DNA of 64,000 nt, from contig NC_091303.1 of NCBI RefSeq assembly GCF_038502225.1, positions 27,318,830-27,382,829 of the forward strand. Reading direction: 5' to 3'. A program made the position numbers and the translations under genes. This DNA comes from Cherax quadricarinatus (Eukaryota > Arthropoda > Malacostraca > Decapoda > Parastacidae). A model generated the notes under the pieces. That model searched no databases. It was not told where the DNA came from and saw nothing but the letters and a program-made list of their open reading frames with translations. Position 1 is the first letter of the stretch. Every line of letters starts with the position of its first letter. Of this stretch, positions 60,179 to 64,000 are shown piece after piece.

Positions 60179-61952
60179 CTAATCTTTGAAGAAGGCAACT
60201 TCCTCAATTTTTCTCTCCCCTCCTCTGAAGCAATTTCCTCAGTTGTGGCCTCTTGCTGTTGCAGATGCTCTTGCAGCTCGTCAGTGGTTAGTTCTTCATC
60301 GCTGTCCTCAACCAACTCTTCCACATCCTCCCCACTAACCTCCAACCCCATGGACTTCTCAAATGCCACAATAGATTCCACAACTGGCACAGGCTCCTGA
60401 GGGTTAGCCCCAAACCCTTGAAAATCCCTCTCTTCTACACATTGTGACCATAATTTCCTCCAAGCAGAGTTCAAGGTCCTCTTAGTCACTCCCTCCGAAG
60501 CCTTACCTATACGGTTTACACAATTGAGGACACTAAAGTGATCTTTCTAAAGCTCTCTTAGGTTCAATCGAGCATCTGAGGTCACTTCAAAGCACTTTTG
60601 AAACATTGCTTTGGTGTACAGTTTTTTGAAATTTGAAATGACCTGCTGGTCCATGGGCTGGAGGAGAGGAGTGGTATTAGGAGGCAAGAATTTCACTTTA
60701 ATGAAACTCAACTCCCCTGAAATTCACTCTGCCAAGTCTGAAGGATGACCAGGAGCATTGTCTAATACCATGAGGCACTTAAGCACCAATTTATTTTCCA
60801 GGAGGTAATTTTTCACTGTGGGGCCAAAAACATGGTAAAACCAGTCACAGAAAAAGTCCTTAGTGACCCATGCCTTACTGTTTGCCCTCCACATCAGACA
60901 AATTAGCCTTGATGACATTCTTTTTCCTGAACACTCTGGGAGTTTCAGAGTGATATACGAGTAGAGCCTTCACTCTGCAATCACCACTAGTATTACTACA
61001 CAACATTAAGGTTAGCCTGTCTTTCATAGGCTTGTGTCCTGGCGGTACTTTTTCCTCCTGTGCATTGTAGGTCCTGTTTGGCATTTTCTTCCAAAACAAC
61101 CCTGTTTTGCCACAATTAAACACTTGTTGGGGTTTCAATCCTTCAGCCTCAATGTACCCCTTGAATTCCTGCACACATTTTTCAGCTGCTTTTTGGCTCG
61201 AACTGGCAGCCTCGCCATGCCTTAGTACACTATGTATGCCACTACGATTCTTAAATCTCTCAAACCAACCTTTGCTGGCCTTAAATTCACTCACATCACC
61301 ACTAGTTGCAGGCATTTTTTTAATTAAATCGTCATGCAACTGCCTTGCCTTTTCACATATGATCGCTTGAGAGATGCTATCTACTGCTATCTGTTTTTCG
61401 TTTATCCACACCAATAACAGTCTCTCAACATATTCGAGTACTTGCGATCTGTGTTTCGTAAAGATACTTGCACCTTTTGCAACAACAGCTTCCTTGATTG
61501 CCTCTTTGTTGGCCAGGATAGTAGCGATGGTTGACTGGGGTTTGTTGTACAACCTGGCCAGCTCAGAGGCATGCACTCCACTTTGAAACTTATTATCTCT
61601 TTCTTCATTTCAATAGTAATTTTCACCCTTTTTACCACAGGGTTTGCACTAGAAGCTTTCTTTGGGCCCATGGTGGCTTATTTAGCAGTTACAAGCACTA
61701 AAAACACTGGAATAATACAAAATGTTCTGAATGTATGCATGGAAACAACCACACTGGCTTGTAAACATTGGCACACTAACTGAAGGCAGGCCAGCTGAGG
61801 CGCGCTCAGGCCAGCCAGATGCGTGGACGCGTACGGGACGAATGATGTAAGTCGAGTTTTTCAACGTAGGTCAGGGTCAAATTTTTATGCTGACAAGCAT
61901 CGTAAGTTGGTTTTATCGTAGGTTTCGGTCATCGTAAGTCAGGGGCCCACTG
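60179..61952 (-). mobile_element. Tigger-D, 3' part missing
   Basis: The right terminal repeat (gtaagtcaggggcccactg) ends at 61952 before TA. The left side is cut by the piggyBac MITE at a former TTAA in the coding region. The remaining C-terminus and left terminal repeat are not found. Confidence 0.85.
60183..61671 (-). pseudogene. Tigger-D transposase, frameshifted and truncated
   Basis: Starts MGPKKASSANPVVKRVK at 61671, frameshifts near 61590, is open to about 60895 (DVSEFKASKGWFERFK; FNCGKTGLFWKKM, where the first catalytic Asp and Glu have become Gly and Lys), shifts again near 60897, then has VLDNAPGHP and LQPMDQQVISNFKK and a stop near 60547. Ends at KLRKLPSSKI, where the MITE begins. 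The changed FNCDE motif and the shifts mark it as long dead. Confidence 0.85.
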
Positions 61953-61954
61953 TA

Positions 61955-62996
61955 ATCTGTTCTAGACACCCAGAAGTAGTAACAAAAAAATTTTTTCTAC
62001 CCTAAAGATAGATTTACATACACAAAACAATGAACATGCAACATGACACTTACCTTTATTGAAGGCTGTTGTTGATGGATGGAGGACAGGGAGGAGGGGA
62101 GAGGGAAGAGAGGTTATTGTTTGGAAGGGGAATCCCCCTCCAGAAGGACTCTAGGTACCAAGTCCTTATCTGGGGTCACTTCCCTCCTTTGTTTTTTAAT
62201 GCCACTAGGACCAGCTTGCGAGTCACTGGACCCGTCGCACAAAATATATGTCCAGATAGGTCTGTTTCTGGCATCTCTTTAAGATTTGCCTAAAATGGGA
62301 CATGGCATTGTCACTGTAAAAGTTGCCAGCATGGATTGCAACAGCTTTCTCAGGGTGATGTTCCTCCACAAATGAATGCACTTTATTCCACATTGCACAA
62401 ATCTCCTTAATCTTTGAAGAAGGCACCTTCTTTCTTCTCTCTTCCTCCTCCTCTGAAGCAATTTCTTGAGCTGTGGTCTGTTGCTGTTGCAGATGAAGCT
62501 CTTGCAGCTCATCAGCGGTTAGCTCTTGATTGTGGTCCTCCACCAACTCTTCCACATCCTGGCCACTCACATCCAACCCCTTGGAATTCCCCAATGCCAC
62601 AAATGATTGCACAACAGGTGTAGGGTCAACAGGGTCAGCCTCAAACCCTTCAAAATCCTTCTTTTGGACACAATCTGGCCACAATTTTTCCCATGCAGAG
62701 GTCATCGTCCTGGAAGTCACTCCCTGCCAAGCCTTATCTATAAGGCTTATGCAATAGAAAATATTGAAGTGATTCCTCTAGAACTCTCTTAGGGTCAACT
62801 CAGAGTCTGAGGTTATGTTAAAGCACCTTTGAAACATTGACTTGGTGTACAGTTTTTTGAAGTTTGCAATGATCTGCTGGTCCATGGGCTGGATGAGAGG
62901 AGTAGTGTTAGGAGACAAGAACTTCACTGTTACAAAACTGAATTCCTTAGACAATTGGTCTTCCAAATCTGGAGGATGAGAAGGAGCACTGTCCAT
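61955..62996 (-). pseudogene. Tigger-E transposase, C-terminal half
   Basis: The minus strand from 62996 reads VMDSAPSHPPDLEDQL (the motif's usual N is S), LIQPMDQQIIANFKK, a frame break near 62778, then TSAWEKLWPDC and the acidic LDVSGQDVEELVED to about 62223, with the C-terminal GPSGIKKQRREVTPDK frame shifted. Tigger-D occupies a TA of its 3' UTR (61953). At 62997-63000 a TTAA is occupied by piggyBac ends, so the 5' half lies outside the window if it survives. Confidence 0.85.
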
Positions 62997-63000
62997 TAAC

Positions 63001-63090
63001 CCTTAAACTGTATAAATGTAGATCTATGTTCACCTGTGTGGCGCTCCGAATATTTTGAAAAATAAAAAAAATGTTTTTTTTGTTTTTAAA
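63001..63090. mobile_element. piggyBac MITE terminus
   Basis: Begins CCCTTAAACTGTATAAATG after TTAA (62997-63000), with GTAGATCTAT (63019-63028). The sequence resembles the reversed end of the composite at 28376 (tccgaatattttgaaaa). Interrupted at 63091 by another TTAA insertion. Confidence 0.7.
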
Positions 63091-63094
63091 TTAA

Positions 63095-64000
63095 CCCTTT
63101 CAGGGTTTCAGCCATACTAGTACGGCTTATGCGCCAGTGTCCATGACATACTAGTACGCATAAATTCTAGCGCCTTCAAATCTCGCGGGAAAAGGCTGGT
63201 AGGTCTAGGTGTGAGAGAATGGGTGTGTGTGGTCGGTGTGTGCAGTAGAAAAAAAATCTGGGGCCCAGTGGCGCATTGTGGGAATGCCATTTTAGTAGAC
63301 GTTGTTCGCCATGCCTCGCGTTAAGAAGCTCCTCACTCCTCGGTGAATTGGGACACTTTTGTTCCCCATTGACAGTTCTAATACAGATGGAAGTGCCAGT
63401 GAAGATGGGTTTCAAGGTTTTGGTGAGGTTTTGACCAAAACTAATGACCATAATATCAGTAATAGTGAGGAAAACCCAGACGACCCTCAGCCTTCCACCT
63501 CTGCTGCTGGGCCGTCTTGTTCATGTTCAGTTGTACCAGAATCAAAGAGGAAACTCCTATTTTCCCAAATCCCAGAATCAGATGTGAGCATTGGAAATGA
63601 TAATGAATATGAATTACAAGCTCTTGAAACCAGTTCCAATAGTGATAGTGAAGTGGAATATTCTCCAGTGAAGCGTCAGTATATACGACGATATATGCGC
63701 TCTGGTAGTGTGCCATATGCTATTCCAAGGGGAAGGAGTACATCTCGGAGTACATCCCGTGGCTGTACAACAGGAACAGACAGTGAAAATGACGATGATA
63801 GTGTTGCAATCGGGATGGAAAATGTGCATGGTGGTGGTAGTGGTGGTGCCGGCAGTGAGGCACCAGCAGTGGGCCATGCTGCCACCCACGCCGCTGCCTC
63901 AGCTGATCTACAACAAAGGCCATCATCCCCCACCCACCCACCACACCATCCTCCACAACCACAACCGCAACCTCTACAACCACAACCACCTGTCATTGTC
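63095..64000 (+). mobile_element. piggyBac element, left part, runs off the window
   Basis: TTAA at 63091-63094, terminal repeat CCCTTTCAGGGTTTCAGCC, site pair ATACTAGTAC (63114-63123) and ATACTAGTAC (63148-63157), 34 bp apart, then the usual leader and transposase start. Confidence 0.9.
63311..64000 (+). pseudogene. piggyBac transposase N-terminus with one early stop
   Basis: Reads MPRVKKLLTPR, then TGA (63344-63346, where the intact gene has CGG), then stays open to the edge: IGTLLFPIDSSNTDGS, the acidic region, RSGSVPYAIPRGRSTSR and the Gln/Pro-rich stretch. The N-terminal third only. Closest in the window to the fragment at 54585. A single CGG/CGA-to-TGA change would explain the stop. 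Confidence 0.85.

Overview
This is repeat-saturated nuclear DNA from an animal. The mix of transposon families points to a crustacean, most likely a decapod such as a crayfish or crab. That call is inference: the sequence holds no rRNA, mitochondrial or housekeeping gene to fix the taxon. The mix is piggyBac elements with TTAA targets, pogo/Tigger elements with TA targets, an RTE-type endonuclease/RT LINE, CR1/L2-like LINEs, tRNA-derived SINEs and a Penelope-like element.

Almost every base I can assign belongs to a mobile element or a simple or tandem repeat, and the elements are nested several layers deep. The one piece of likely host gene is a 193-bp exon on the minus strand (43812-44004). 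It encodes two C2H2 zinc fingers and has a good acceptor and donor, so the window may be intronic territory of a zinc-finger gene transcribed right to left.

Layout. 1-2600: an internally deleted Tigger, a LINE-A 3' fragment and a Tigger relic. 2680-7480: an old piggyBac broken by a Tigger, which is itself broken by a complete piggyBac whose transposase (744 aa) is intact. 7480-17190: a CR1/L2-like LINE (LINE-C) interrupted by a LINE-A tail, a 1.07-kb piggyBac MITE and a nearly full-length reversed LINE-A that carries two further LINE-A fragments and a Tigger MITE. 17190-19200: another piggyBac MITE and relics. 19208-29059: a piggyBac MITE split by an 8.8-kb piggyBac-bounded unit that contains a CR1/L2-like LINE with both ORFs open. 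29658-33929: a Tigger-bounded unit holding a 2.7-kb satellite of 23-bp repeats. 33980-39600: relics, a reversed LINE-C and SINEs. 39620-43215: a full-length LINE-A with an open EN-RT frame. 43216-44370: low-repeat DNA with the zinc-finger exon. 44370-49380: Tigger, piggyBac, Tigger and SINE nest. 49385-55475: LINE-B split by a piggyBac whose middle is simple repeats. 55500-56470: MITE and tandem SINEs. 56480-64000: a deep nest of Tigger, piggyBac and Penelope-like elements running off the right edge.

Only a few coding frames look functional: the piggyBac transposase at 4168, the LINE ORF1/ORF2 pair at 26848/23899, and the LINE-A EN-RT at 40067. The Tigger transposase at 45456 is one base from open. 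The most unusual signal is a pair of palindromic sites 34 bp apart just inside the 5' ends of the piggyBac elements. Their outer bases (GTA...TAC) are kept while the four central bases change as a symmetric unit between elements (CTAG, TATA, GATC, TTAA).
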